Position numbers and translations under genes: made by a program. The notes beneath the pieces were generated by a model, which saw nothing but the letters and a program-made list of their open reading frames with translations, ran no database searches and was not told the origin of the DNA. A stretch of 49,560 bases of DNA, from contig NZ_KB907945.1 in assembly GCF_000382285.1 (NCBI RefSeq), positions 1-49,560 on the forward strand, in the 5' to 3' direction. This DNA comes from Solimonas variicoloris DSM 15731 (GTDB taxonomy: Bacteria; Pseudomonadota; Gammaproteobacteria; Nevskiales; Nevskiaceae). Positions 1-7,089 of the stretch are shown piece after piece (the first letter of the stretch is position 1; every line of letters begins with the position of its first letter).

Positions 1-165
1 AAGCCCGTCATCGACCGCGCCTGGGATGCGCAGCTGCGGCTGTGCCGACGTTTCCAGAAACTCAGCCGGCAGGGCAAGCACCCCAACGTCGTCGTCACCG
101 CCGTGGCACGAGAACTGGCCGGCTTCGTCTGGGACCTTGCACGGATCGCATCGGCAACGGCGTAG
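1..165 (+). CDS. IS110-family transposase, C-terminal fragment
   Basis: The first reading frame is open from base 1 to a TAG at 163-165. It encodes 54 residues, including KHPNVVVTAVARELAGFVWD, which is typical of the C-terminal end of IS110-family (DEDD/serine) recombinases. In these, an Arg-Leu-Cys-rich helix is followed by VxVAxARELAGFxW. The 5' part is cut off by the window edge, so the catalytic DEDD domain and the serine motif cannot be checked. Family assignment rests on this tail alone. The gene points towards the cassette array and ends about 300 bases before the inferred element end. Confidence 0.65.
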   Translation, partial: KPVIDRAWDAQLRLCRRFQKLSRQGKHPNVVVTAVARELAGFVWDLARIASATA

Positions 166-462
166 CGGCACCTCGCACTTCCCATCCACCCAAACCCAGG
201 AGGGCGAGTCTTCTGACGGCGGCGCAGCCCGGTGAATATGCGCAATCCGCGTCGGCGTTAGGCGACGGCAGAGCATCGCCGACTCGCGAGCCTAGACCGC
301 GGCAGGCGCATGGACGGATCACAGCACTGCGGTATCCAACCCGCGAATATCAGCGTGAGCAACCGTCGAGCGTGCTGGCTGCGCCGCCTTCAGAGGATTC
401 GTAAACCGAGATGAACTGAAAACAGCGAAAACTTCATCTCTCGTTCTTGACGGCGGAAGTCA
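166..462 (+). other. Non-coding 3' region of the left insertion sequence
   Basis: No convincing gene lies here. The stretch contains a stem-loop with perfect 8-base arms (GAGATGAA at 408-415 and TTCATCTC at 433-440). In IS1111-group elements the region downstream of the recombinase encodes the structured bridge RNA that selects target and donor, so this is the candidate location. That role is inferred from family layout, not from a recognised RNA sequence. Confidence 0.4.
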
Positions 463-530
463 TATCAACGCCAAAATTAACCCGCGGACCCGCCGGAGGC
501 GGGGCCGTCGGGTTGAATGCCTTGTTGGGC
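463..530 (-). other. attC site of the distal integron cassette, R' box altered
   Basis: Read on the minus strand, the site begins with the R'' box GCCCAAC (524-530). It has complementary arms around CAACCCGACGG and CGCGGGTTAATTTTGGC, and ends in GTT followed by GATA instead of the GTTRRRY expected for the R' box. Everything up to GTT looks like a normal attC of about 60-70 bases, and the last bases coincide with the inferred insertion-sequence end. The simplest reading is an insertion inside R'. IS1111-attC elements are known to target cassette attC sites. The last codons of the cassette gene lie within this site. Confidence 0.7.
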
Positions 531-782
531 CAACTGCGTCTCAACTTTTGCGCCCTCCGATTGCAGCGCACTACGAATAGCGTTGTAGAACTGCCCGTTG
601 GCCAAAACCAGCTCAGACGCCTGCCGGGCGAACACAGCTTTGATGAGCCGCTTGGCCTCAGTGTGGCTCAAAGCAGTTGACTGGCGAATGAGGCCAACCA
701 GCATGCTCTTTGTATGCGCAACGTCGGATGACCAAGCCAGCGCCGGGTTCCAATCGGTGATTTTGAGCACGACGGGTTCCAT
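477..782 (-). CDS. Integron cassette protein, 101 residues, unknown function
   Basis: This is the single gene of the distal cassette. Its ATG at 782 lies 13 bases after the R' box of the preceding attC, with AAAGGA as a good ribosome binding site, which is the tight spacing typical of cassette genes. The first 80 residues look folded (EAKRLIKAVFARQASELVLA), with a helical pattern faintly like the L7/L12 C-terminal fold, but too weak to name a family. The last 17 or so residues (QQGIQPDGPASGGSAG) are encoded by the attC site itself, and the stop TAA lies in it. No signal peptide or membrane segment is seen. Function unknown. Confidence 0.7.
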   Translation of the reverse strand: MEPVVLKITDWNPALAWSSDVAHTKSMLVGLIRQSTALSHTEAKRLIKAVFARQASELVLANGQFYNAIRSALQSEGAKVETQLAQQGIQPDGPASGGSAG

Positions 783-795
783 GCTTTTCCTTTAG

Positions 796-861
796 GCCCA
801 ACGCTCAAACTCAGCCGCAGCGAGCCGAAGGCTTGCTGTCGGCTGGAGTGCCATGTTGGGC
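796..861 (-). other. Complete attC recombination site (66 bp)
   Basis: On the minus strand the site runs from R'' GCCCAAC (855-861) to R' GTTGGGC (796-802), which are exact inverse complements and match RYYYAAC and GTTRRRY. Between them lie imperfectly paired arms (ACTCCAGCCGAC against GCGGCTGAGTTTGAGC) around a small hairpin AGC..CTTC..GCT. This is the canonical attC layout and length, and it separates the two cassettes. Boxes, arms and position between two same-strand genes all agree, so confidence is high. Confidence 0.88.
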
Positions 862-862
862 G

Positions 863-1327
863 TCATTTTAGTTTCTGAGCGATGAAAAGAAGGGCAACAA
901 CCGCCACGAAGAGCGCCCATAGGATGGGGTGCGCTGTTCCTTCCTTGTTGTGTGCATCCCCACCAACCGTAAAGAGGCGCAGCCACCCGACGCCAACAGC
1001 GCCGCCAGCGAATAAAAGAAAGGCACAAAGACATACAGCAAGGCCAGTGTCACTCGGCAGGGCAAAGAAGCGAAGGTCCAGGATCACCGTCGTGACCATA
1101 CCCAACAGAATTGCGCTGATGGGGATGATCGCTCTCCAGGCGCCGAAACCAATCGGCGCATTGCCCTGAAGGGCGGCGGCGAAACAAAGGAGGAGCGCCC
1201 ACGCGCCCGTTAGGGCGAACCCAGGCACTGTGCCCACCACCAAATTCGGGGATGCCACCCGCAGCAAGATCAGAGCCGCGAGGGTAACGACACTGGCCGC
1301 GCCTAGAATCCGGACTAGCAGTTTCAT
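863..1327 (-). CDS. Integron cassette membrane protein, 154 residues
   Basis: This is the gene of the proximal cassette. I chose the ATG at 1327, three bases after an R' box GTTGGGC at 1331-1337. A TTG start at 1342 would place the start codon inside the recombination site and is less likely. The protein is very hydrophobic, with about five predicted membrane segments near residues 5-22, 35-55, 65-85, 95-120 and 132-150, and no cytoplasmic domain. The stop TGA (863-865) is directly adjacent to the attC at 796-861, so the cassette is almost entirely coding. No family is recognised. It is less GC-rich than the chromosomal genes further right, as is common for cassette DNA. Confidence 0.75.
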   Translation of the reverse strand: MKLLVRILGAASVVTLAALILLRVASPNLVVGTVPGFALTGAWALLLCFAAALQGNAPIGFGAWRAIIPISAILLGMVTTVILDLRFFALPSDTGLAVCLCAFLLFAGGAVGVGWLRLFTVGGDAHNKEGTAHPILWALFVAVVALLFIAQKLK

Positions 1328-1330
1328 GAC

Positions 1331-1369
1331 GCCCAACGCCAATTAGGCGGACGAGGCTGTCCGCCTAAT
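1331..1369 (-). other. Partial attC-like site at the proximal cassette boundary
   Basis: On the minus strand a perfect 11-base stem (ATTAGGCGGAC / GTCCGCCTAAT, 1342-1369, six-base loop) is followed by TGGC and the R' box GTTGGGC (1331-1337), then the cassette start codon. The left R'' box RYYYAAC expected upstream of the stem is not found, so this is half of an attC or a degenerate junction. No attI-like sequence or integrase gene follows. Confidence 0.5.
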
Positions 1370-1902
1370 CCGTGATGTCGTCCGTATAACTCGCCGCGCA
1401 TGCTCGCAAGGCTTTGATTACACGGCGTTCGCGTTTTTTGGGGCGGAAACGATGGCGGACGCGATGGCACTTCAGCTTTTCCTCGTCTGGTGGATAGCTT
1501 CCGAAGCAGGATGCGCACGCTGCATTACAGCCTGCGCACCGAAGAAACCTCTTGTCGCTGAATTAAACGCTGCATTGTGTTCAGCGGCAAGCGGCATTCG
1601 CGCGTGTCGGGAGCTTTGTGTGAGCGCCGGCGTCGAATCGCGGATTAGGTGCACGGCGCATGGCCGCCCCCGCCGTATCGCCCCCGCCGTATCGGGCGGA
1701 CGGCGGTGATCGCTACGGTGAAGCCCTCAGGCTGTCGGCGACGGCGATCGGGGTGTCGTTCGCGCCGCGCGCCCTGACGGCTAGTCAGGGCACGCGGCCG
1801 CGGCGGGTGGGCCGCAGCGGCGTGCCGCTGAAGGAATCCACGCCTTGACGCCGCCGGCTCGGGTGGCGGAGCCTGCGGGCGAGGAGACGAGAACGGATCG
1901 CC
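1370..1902. other. Intergenic stretch without a convincing gene
   Basis: Short frames here have no recognisable product and I do not annotate them. The only structure seen is a 14-base tandem duplication (CCCCCGCCGTATCG, 1667-1680 and 1681-1694), followed by GC-rich inverted sequence. There is no integrase gene, although this is where intI and attI would lie relative to the minus-strand cassettes. Base composition shifts from moderate GC near 1400-1620 to very high GC after 1640, marking the accessory/chromosome boundary. Confidence 0.4.
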
Positions 1903-2715
1903 ATGAGCATCCTGCAGATTCCGCGCGCGCGCCCGCGCGTGATCCTGTTCGACTGGCACGCCACGCTGGTCGACACGATGGACGCGATGTACTACGCGCT
2001 TGACGATGTGCTGCCGCGGCTCGGACCGCTGGGGCTGATCGAGCGTCTGGTCCCGCCGGGTCGGTCGAAGACGCTGGAGGATGCCAAGCTCGTCAAGTAC
2101 GTGCGCGAGCACGCGCGCCTGCATCCGAAGATCAAGGCCGAGCGGCGCATCTCGCGTACCGATGTGTTCGAGGTGCTGTTCGGCTCCGATCAGGAGGCCA
2201 AGGCGATCGCGCATCGCGAGTTCGACCGGAGCTACGCGCGGCACTTCGGCGCGGTGCGGCCGCTGGAAGCCGACGCGCGTGCGCGGCTGCTGGAGCTGCG
2301 CGGGCTCGGCCTGCGTCTCGGCGTGCTGTCGAACCGCGCGCGGCATTTCATGGCGCACGAGATCTACACGGTCGACGCCGAAGGCTGGCACGAGTTGTTC
2401 GACACCATGGTCTGCGGCGACGACGTCAGCCGCCGCAAGCCGCATCCGGATCTGGTGCTCAAGGCGCTCGATGAACTCGGCGTGGCGCCCGGCCTGGGCT
2501 GCTGGTACGTCGGCGACAGCACCACTGACGTGATCGCCGCCAAGCAGGCCGGCGTGACGGCTGTGTTCTACAACGGTGCGGCCTGGGATCGCGCGTGGAT
2601 CGACCGGATCTTTCCCGGCACGATCCGCCACCCGCACGTGCCGGACGCCGTGGTCGGCAGCCTCGCCGACCTCAGCACGCTGGCGCGCGAGCTGATCGCC
2701 GCGGTGCCGGCGTAG
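1903..2715 (+). CDS. HAD-superfamily hydrolase
   Basis: A 270-residue protein with the four HAD motifs: motif I FDWHATLVDT (nucleophile Asp17), motif II LGVLSNRA near residue 143, the motif III lysine in RRKPHPD near 180, and motif IV YVGDSTTD near 203. An alpha-helical cap lies between motifs I and II, as in phosphoglycolate-phosphatase-like C1-cap enzymes. The second acidic residue of motif I, usually DxD, is histidine here (D17-W-H19). HAD enzymes lacking that general acid are often not simple phosphatases, so the reaction is left open. The length is slightly above the usual 220-240. It is followed by the REP-like pair and stands alone. Confidence 0.85.
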   Translation: MSILQIPRARPRVILFDWHATLVDTMDAMYYALDDVLPRLGPLGLIERLVPPGRSKTLEDAKLVKYVREHARLHPKIKAERRISRTDVFEVLFGSDQEAKAIAHREFDRSYARHFGAVRPLEADARARLLELRGLGLRLGVLSNRARHFMAHEIYTVDAEGWHELFDTMVCGDDVSRRKPHPDLVLKALDELGVAPGLGCWYVGDSTTDVIAAKQAGVTAVFYNGAAWDRAWIDRIFPGTIRHPHVPDAVVGSLADLSTLARELIAAVPA

Positions 2716-2748
2716 CGGCTCAGGAACCTCCGAAAAAGCGCATTCATC

Positions 2749-2852
2749 GTCATGGCGGGGAGCCGCAGACGACGAAGCCATCCAGTGGCGCCCTGTGCAA
2801 CAAGCGGCGTATCCGGATCGCCGCGGTCGCTGTGCGGCCTCGCGATGACGGA
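2749..2852. repeat. REP-like repeat, copy 1
   Basis: A palindrome-ended intergenic unit opening with CGTCATGGCGGGGAGCC and closing with GCGGCCTCGCGATGACGG. Its ends are near inverse complements of the CGTCATxGCGAGG type found in many proteobacterial intergenic regions. The last 82 bases (2771-2852) match the second copy closely. No coding potential is assigned. Such units fold as hairpins in RNA or single-stranded DNA. Confidence 0.65.
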
Positions 2853-2883
2853 TCTGTTCAGAGGTTTCCGAGGAGGCTCAGGC

Positions 2884-2965
2884 GACAAAGCCATCCAGCA
2901 GCACTCTATGCAACAAGCGGCGTATCCGGATCGCCACGGCCGCTGCGCGGCCTCGCGATGACGGA
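2884..2965. repeat. REP-like repeat, copy 2
   Basis: An 82-base direct repeat of 2771-2852, beginning GACAAAGCCATCCAG and ending CGCGATGACGGA, with a fully conserved core CAACAAGCGGCGTATCCGGA. A handful of substitutions are seen, some on both sides of the hairpin. It lies just after the 3' end of the convergent SDR gene, a typical REP location. Confidence 0.65.
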
Positions 2966-2981
2966 GTTTCCCGACCTTCCC

Positions 2982-3803
2982 TCAACCTGACAGCGTCGCC
3001 TCACTGAGCGCCCAGAGCCGGCCGGCGAGCGCGACATTGCGGCTCGCGGCGCTGCCGCGCTGCAGCTTGCGCTTGACGAAGTATTCGCCGCTGACGTGGC
3101 GCAGCTCCGGCGCGGTCGCCAGCCACACCGCGGTATCGGCGCCCTGTGCCGGCGTCAGCATCAGCGCGGTGATCAGCGTCTGCAGCGGCAGCTCGCGGTA
3201 GATGCCGGTCGCGACCGCGCCCGGATGGAAAGCGTTGACGGTGACCGGCGTGCCGGCGAGGCGTCGCGCCAGTTCGCGCGTGAACAGCAGGTTGGCGAGC
3301 TTGGCCTGCGCGTACGCGCTGATGCCGGTGCGGTGCCGCGAAGGGTCGGTGAAGCTGGCCTCGTCGATGCGGCCGAAGCGGTGCATCAGCGAGCTGGTGA
3401 CGACGATGCGGCCCTGCTCGGCGCGCTGAAGCGCTTCGAGCAGCCGCATCGTCAGGCGGAAATGGCCGAAGTGCATGACGCCGATCATCGCCTCGTAGCC
3501 GCTCGGCAGGCGCCGCAGCTTGAGCGTGTAGAGACCGGCGTTGAGCGCCAGCACGTCGAGCGTCGGCATGCGTGCGAGCAGCTCGGCGGCGAAGCGGTCG
3601 ATGTCGGCGGCGTCGCCGAGATCGAGCGGCAGCGCCTCGATCTGCGCGTCGGCGTGGCGCGCGCGAATTTCGTCGACTGCCTGCTGCGAGCGCGCCTGAT
3701 CGCGCGAGGCGATCACCACGCGGTCGCCGCGTGCGGCGAGCGCCAGCGCCAGTTCGTAGCCGATGCCGCTGTTGCCGCCGGTGATGAGCACATTGCGGGT
3801 CAT
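2982..3803 (-). CDS. SDR-family oxidoreductase, retinol-dehydrogenase-like
   Basis: A 273-residue classical short-chain dehydrogenase. The Rossmann motif TGGNSGIG lies at residues 8-15, with LNAG near 89 and the catalytic pair YAQAK near 163 preceded by the VVTSS serine strand. The FHPGAVATGI stretch after the active site and the loop around the substrate pocket resemble the retinol dehydrogenase/WWOX-like branch, which acts on hydrophobic alcohols or carbonyls with NADP(H). The substrate is not deducible. The next minus-strand gene upstream (metallo-hydrolase) ends four bases before this start, so the two form an operon. Confidence 0.85.
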   Translation of the reverse strand: MTRNVLITGGNSGIGYELALALAARGDRVVIASRDQARSQQAVDEIRARHADAQIEALPLDLGDAADIDRFAAELLARMPTLDVLALNAGLYTLKLRRLPSGYEAMIGVMHFGHFRLTMRLLEALQRAEQGRIVVTSSLMHRFGRIDEASFTDPSRHRTGISAYAQAKLANLLFTRELARRLAGTPVTVNAFHPGAVATGIYRELPLQTLITALMLTPAQGADTAVWLATAPELRHVSGEYFVKRKLQRGSAASRNVALAGRLWALSEATLSG

Positions 3804-3807
3804 CGCT

Positions 3808-4722
3808 TCACTCCTGAAAGCCGGGTTGCAGCAGGCCGGCGGCGATCAGCGCGGAAACCGCCTCGCCGTCGTGGCCGGGAACGAGGTGCAGCTCGGGCGC
3901 CGCGCGGCGCAGCGCATCGAGCGCCTTGAGTTCGCCGGCCACCTCGATGCGATCTTCGTCGATCAGTCCGCCGGTGACCCAGCGCGGCCGTTCGCGCTGC
4001 GCCTCGATGTTGCGCATCTGCCAGGCGACGTCGCCGATGAACAGCAGCTCGCGGCCGTCGGCGCGGCGCACATAGACCATCTGGCTGCCCGGCGTGTGGC
4101 CGGGCGCGGCGACGAGCACGACGCCGGGCGCGAGCGCCGCGTAGCGCTCGTAGCGCAACGGCGCGTAGCCGGCCAGCGCGCCGTCTGGCAGGCCGGCGGC
4201 CTTCGCATACTTGGGCTCGGCGAGCTGTGCCGCGGTCAGCCGCGTCGCCGGCAGCAGCGCGGCGAGCTGCGGATGGCGCGCCAGGCCGCCGAGGTGATCC
4301 ATGTGCTCGTGCGTGACGACGATCAGCGCGGCCTGTTCGAGCGCCTTTTCGACGCGCGCGTAGGCCGCGTCGTCGAAGAACGGCACCATGAATGCCGGCT
4401 TGGCGAGGCTGCGGTCGAGTGCGCTGTCGATCATCACCGTGCGCTCGGCGTAGACCAGCCGGTAGGCGTAGACCGGGATCTCCAGCCCGCGCCAGGCGCC
4501 GCCGGCCATCACCATCGCTTCCGGGAACGAGAACGCCGCGACCTTCTCGACCTGCACCGCCGCCGGCTTGTCGCCCGGCAGCGAATCCGCCAGCCGGCGG
4601 ACTTCGGCGAGATCGAAGTCGTAATGCGCCGCGTCCGGCAGGCGGCCATCGAGCGCCAGCCACCAGTATCCGGCGCCGAGCGCGGCCGCCAGCGCCAGCG
4701 CCGCAGTCCAACGCTTGCCCAT
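3808..4722 (-). CDS. Exported metallo-beta-lactamase-fold hydrolase
   Basis: A 304-residue protein starting at MGKRWTAALALAA. Upstream in-frame ATGs would add a charged extension and I reject them. One N-terminal hydrophobic segment (about residues 5-22) is a signal peptide or anchor. The metal-binding motif THEHMDH lies near residue 134, a further histidine in PGHTPGS near 210, an aspartate in FIGDVAWQ near 232, and a last histidine in VPGHDGE near 285. This set is complete for a dinuclear MBL-fold enzyme of the lactonase/glyoxalase II type. The substrate is unknown. It precedes the SDR gene with a four-base gap. Confidence 0.85.
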   Translation of the reverse strand: MGKRWTAALALAAALGAGYWWLALDGRLPDAAHYDFDLAEVRRLADSLPGDKPAAVQVEKVAAFSFPEAMVMAGGAWRGLEIPVYAYRLVYAERTVMIDSALDRSLAKPAFMVPFFDDAAYARVEKALEQAALIVVTHEHMDHLGGLARHPQLAALLPATRLTAAQLAEPKYAKAAGLPDGALAGYAPLRYERYAALAPGVVLVAAPGHTPGSQMVYVRRADGRELLFIGDVAWQMRNIEAQRERPRWVTGGLIDEDRIEVAGELKALDALRRAAPELHLVPGHDGEAVSALIAAGLLQPGFQE

Positions 4723-4985
4723 CGTGGTCTTCCCGGCCTGTGTATCCGGCGGCGAGTGTAACCGCCGCGGCATGACTCGGGTGCGACAGCGTGCGTCGGG
4801 GGCCAGCGTCAGGTGCGGCGCGGTGCGCGGTCGCCTGGCGTTCGGGGGCAGCAGGATGTCCTGGACCCGATCTGGAGCCCGTTTCGCGCAGCCTGGTCAG
4901 GATCGAGCGGGTGAAAACGTGCCCGGCTTCGCGACGCCATCAGCCGAAGCGGGTCATCATGTCCGGCAATGAATCGGGGGGAACC

Positions 4986-6515
4986 ATGATGGATGGCATT
5001 CGCCGTTTTACCTTGGCGCTCACGCTTGCGCTCTGCACGGTTTTTCCCGTGCAGGCAGCGGTTACGCAGGAACTGGCGACGCCCGCGAATGACAGTGTCG
5101 AGTCCACGCGGGAGTACATCGGGCAGGCCTACGCGCGTGCGCGTAATCAGGATTTGGAAGGGGCGGCGTCCGCGTTGGATCTCGCGATTCGTTCGCCCGG
5201 TTTCGTCGAGCTCGAGGACATCGAGCAATACACGGCGCTTTCATTGGCGGCCAGGATTTCACTGGATAAGCGCGGGCCCAAGCGCGCCTACGCGCTGTTC
5301 AGGCGTTCCAGCTCCTATCCTTACGCCGAGGGCGGCGATTGGCACGGACGGTTCTCCGGAGCCTTCGTGACTCGAGACTACGGCGACGCGGCGTACTGCG
5401 TGGCCACGATCGCGACCCGCTGGCCGCAGACCTTGGACGAGATCAACAATCAGGCGATCTTCATGATCGCTTCGGCGCTGCAAGGAGATGCGGAAAAAGC
5501 GGATTTCCGCTTCGAGATGCTGTCTGCGCTTTTTGCCGCCGGCTGGACGGTGGATGGAGGACAGCCGAACTATCTGTGGTCGAATCTCGCAGATGAACTG
5601 GTTCGCCGCGGCGAAGTGAAGCAGGCTGCACTTGTGGCAAGCCGCATCGATTCGGCGCGTGCTGTTCTGGCCATGAGCGTCGACAAGCGTTTCGATCCGA
5701 TCGTGCGGCGGGGCGGCATTGCCTTCGACGTCGAGAAGGTGGCGATGGCCGAGCTGCAGGCCGCAGAGCGCCGCGCAGCCGATGATGCGCAACAGCTCAG
5801 GTCGATCATCGAGCTGCAGTATCTGTTGCTCGACACGCTGCAAGCCGAGCGGGCGCTCGCCCTGGCGGACGAAGTCGTCGATCGGGTTCGCGACGGCAAG
5901 GGTCCGCCGATCTATCGGGATTTCAAGTCAGATTACATCTGGATACTGGACAACCGGTCGCGTGCGCTGCAGAGACTGGGGCGATGGGATGAAGCGGTTG
6001 CCCAGCAGCGGAAGGCGGCGCTGCGCCCGGAGAACGGGGATATGAATGTCAGTCAGGCGCTCAATCTGGGCCTGTTGCTGGCCGAGCTGGACCATCCAGA
6101 TGAGGCGTTGTCGGCGGTGGCCGATCTGGGCGACATGAGCCCTTACGGGCGCATGCAGCTGGAGCTGGTCCGGCTGATGGCTGCGGTTGAGCGCAATGAC
6201 GCGCCGGAGGTGCAGCGCCATCTCGATTTCATGCGGGAGCATCGCAGCGACGCGCCCTCGACCTATCAGGACGCCCTGCTGTCGGCGGAGAGGCTGGATG
6301 AGGCCGCCGATCTCATCCTGGAACGGCTCCGCAGCGAGTCGCTGCGGGGCGCGGTGCTGACCGAGATTCAGGAGTACGCCGAGGTGCCGAGCACGCCGCG
6401 CCAAGCGGAGCGCAGCCGTCGCCGGCGCGAAGTCCTGTCCAGGCCTCAGGTGCAGGCTGAGCTGAAAAAGGTCGGGCGCATTGCGAGCTTCAGGCTCGGA
6501 CCGCCGTTTTCGTGA
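4986..6515 (+). CDS. Secreted helical-repeat (TPR-like) protein, unknown function
   Basis: A 509-residue protein. I start it at the ATG at 4986 (an alternative ATG follows directly), behind GGGGGAA. This gives a clean signal peptide (residues about 5-25, cleavage after VQA), while the open frame further upstream encodes Arg/Cys-rich residues that look non-coding. The mature part is almost wholly alpha-helical, with repeated pairs such as AYARARNQDLEGAASALDLA and ALQRLGRWDEAVAQQRKAAL, like degenerate tetratricopeptide repeats. No catalytic motif is seen. Codon use is less GC-biased than in the neighbours. It stands alone between oppositely oriented operons. Confidence 0.75.
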   Translation: MMDGIRRFTLALTLALCTVFPVQAAVTQELATPANDSVESTREYIGQAYARARNQDLEGAASALDLAIRSPGFVELEDIEQYTALSLAARISLDKRGPKRAYALFRRSSSYPYAEGGDWHGRFSGAFVTRDYGDAAYCVATIATRWPQTLDEINNQAIFMIASALQGDAEKADFRFEMLSALFAAGWTVDGGQPNYLWSNLADELVRRGEVKQAALVASRIDSARAVLAMSVDKRFDPIVRRGGIAFDVEKVAMAELQAAERRAADDAQQLRSIIELQYLLLDTLQAERALALADEVVDRVRDGKGPPIYRDFKSDYIWILDNRSRALQRLGRWDEAVAQQRKAALRPENGDMNVSQALNLGLLLAELDHPDEALSAVADLGDMSPYGRMQLELVRLMAAVERNDAPEVQRHLDFMREHRSDAPSTYQDALLSAERLDEAADLILERLRSESLRGAVLTEIQEYAEVPSTPRQAERSRRRREVLSRPQVQAELKKVGRIASFRLGPPFS

Positions 6516-6524
6516 TGGCGGCGC

Positions 6525-7064
6525 TCAGCCGAGGCGGTGCTCGACCAGCGTCGTCGTCAGCGGCTGGCCGTCGACGTCAAGGTAGAGCTGGCGCTCGGTG
6601 ACCGAGACGGCGAGACGGCTGCGTCGTTCGAGGCGGGCGGCGGCGTCGGCGACGAAGGCGCGGCCGAGTTCGTAGACCGGGATCTCGTCGCCGCGGTGGA
6701 TCTTGCGGCCGACGAGCTGGGCGAGCACTGGCCCCGGATCGCGGTGTGTGTAGACCGCCGCGCGGCCGGCGAGCTTGCTGCCGCGGTGCAGGCGCTCGGC
6801 GTCGGGCGCGCCGATCTCGATCCAGGCCGTCACGCGGCCGGTGAGATCGCGCACCAGCAGCGCCGGCTCGTCGACCGCGGCGACGCCCTCGGTCAGCGCG
6901 ATGCCGTCCTGGTATTCGAGACAGTAGGCGAGTACGCGCGCGAGCATGAACTCGGCGGTTTCCGACGGCTGGCGGGCGACGCGCAGCTCGAAGTCCGCGT
7001 AGACGCCGCGATCGACGTCGGCGAGCTGGATCGTGAAGTGGTACAGCGTGGCGGTCTGGGCCAT
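6525..7064 (-). CDS. yaeQ: YaeQ family protein
   Basis: A 179-residue protein matching the YaeQ family along its whole length. It opens with ATLYHFTIQLADVDRGVYADF, followed by ARQPSETAEFMLARVLAYCL, and DEPALLVRDLTGRVTAWIEI near residues 65-85. These conserved blocks form the restriction-endonuclease-like PD-(D/E)XK-type fold of this family. The usual length is about 180. The physiological role of YaeQ is not settled. The gene lies 25 bases downstream of the AhpD-like gene on the same strand, so co-transcription is likely. Confidence 0.9.
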   Translation of the reverse strand: MAQTATLYHFTIQLADVDRGVYADFELRVARQPSETAEFMLARVLAYCLEYQDGIALTEGVAAVDEPALLVRDLTGRVTAWIEIGAPDAERLHRGSKLAGRAAVYTHRDPGPVLAQLVGRKIHRGDEIPVYELGRAFVADAAARLERRSRLAVSVTERQLYLDVDGQPLTTTLVEHRLG

Positions 7065-7089
7065 GCGGGGCGGCGGGCGGGCGCGCAGC

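Larger units (their letters stand above)
1..465 (+). mobile_element. Partial IS110/IS1111-type insertion sequence (3' part)
   Basis: The window opens inside an insertion sequence. It contains the last 54 codons of a transposase, then about 300 bases without a gene. The right end is inferred near 463-466, because a stretch resembling a subterminal repeat (GACGGCGGAAGTCAT, 449-463) resembles the right end of the complete IS1111-type element at 42101-43501, and because attC sequence begins immediately after. A long non-coding stretch 3' of the recombinase is the layout of the IS1111 group, where it encodes the bridge RNA. The other end is outside the window, so element length and identity are unknown. 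Confidence 0.65.

Noticed and set aside
1331-1390. Complete attC or attI between GCCCAAC (1331) and GTATAAC (1384)
   Set aside because: The two boxes have the same orientation on the plus strand, not the inverse arrangement of R'' and R'. Only the right half and hairpin can be supported.
1452-1709. 85-codon plus-strand frame in the interval where an integrase might be expected
   Set aside because: No similarity to integrase or any family, no clear ribosome binding site, and mixed composition across a boundary.
1645-2781. 378-codon minus-strand open frame over the HAD gene
   Set aside because: Arg/His/Asp-rich with no folded-protein pattern. It is the antisense shadow of the HAD hydrolase, which has all family motifs.
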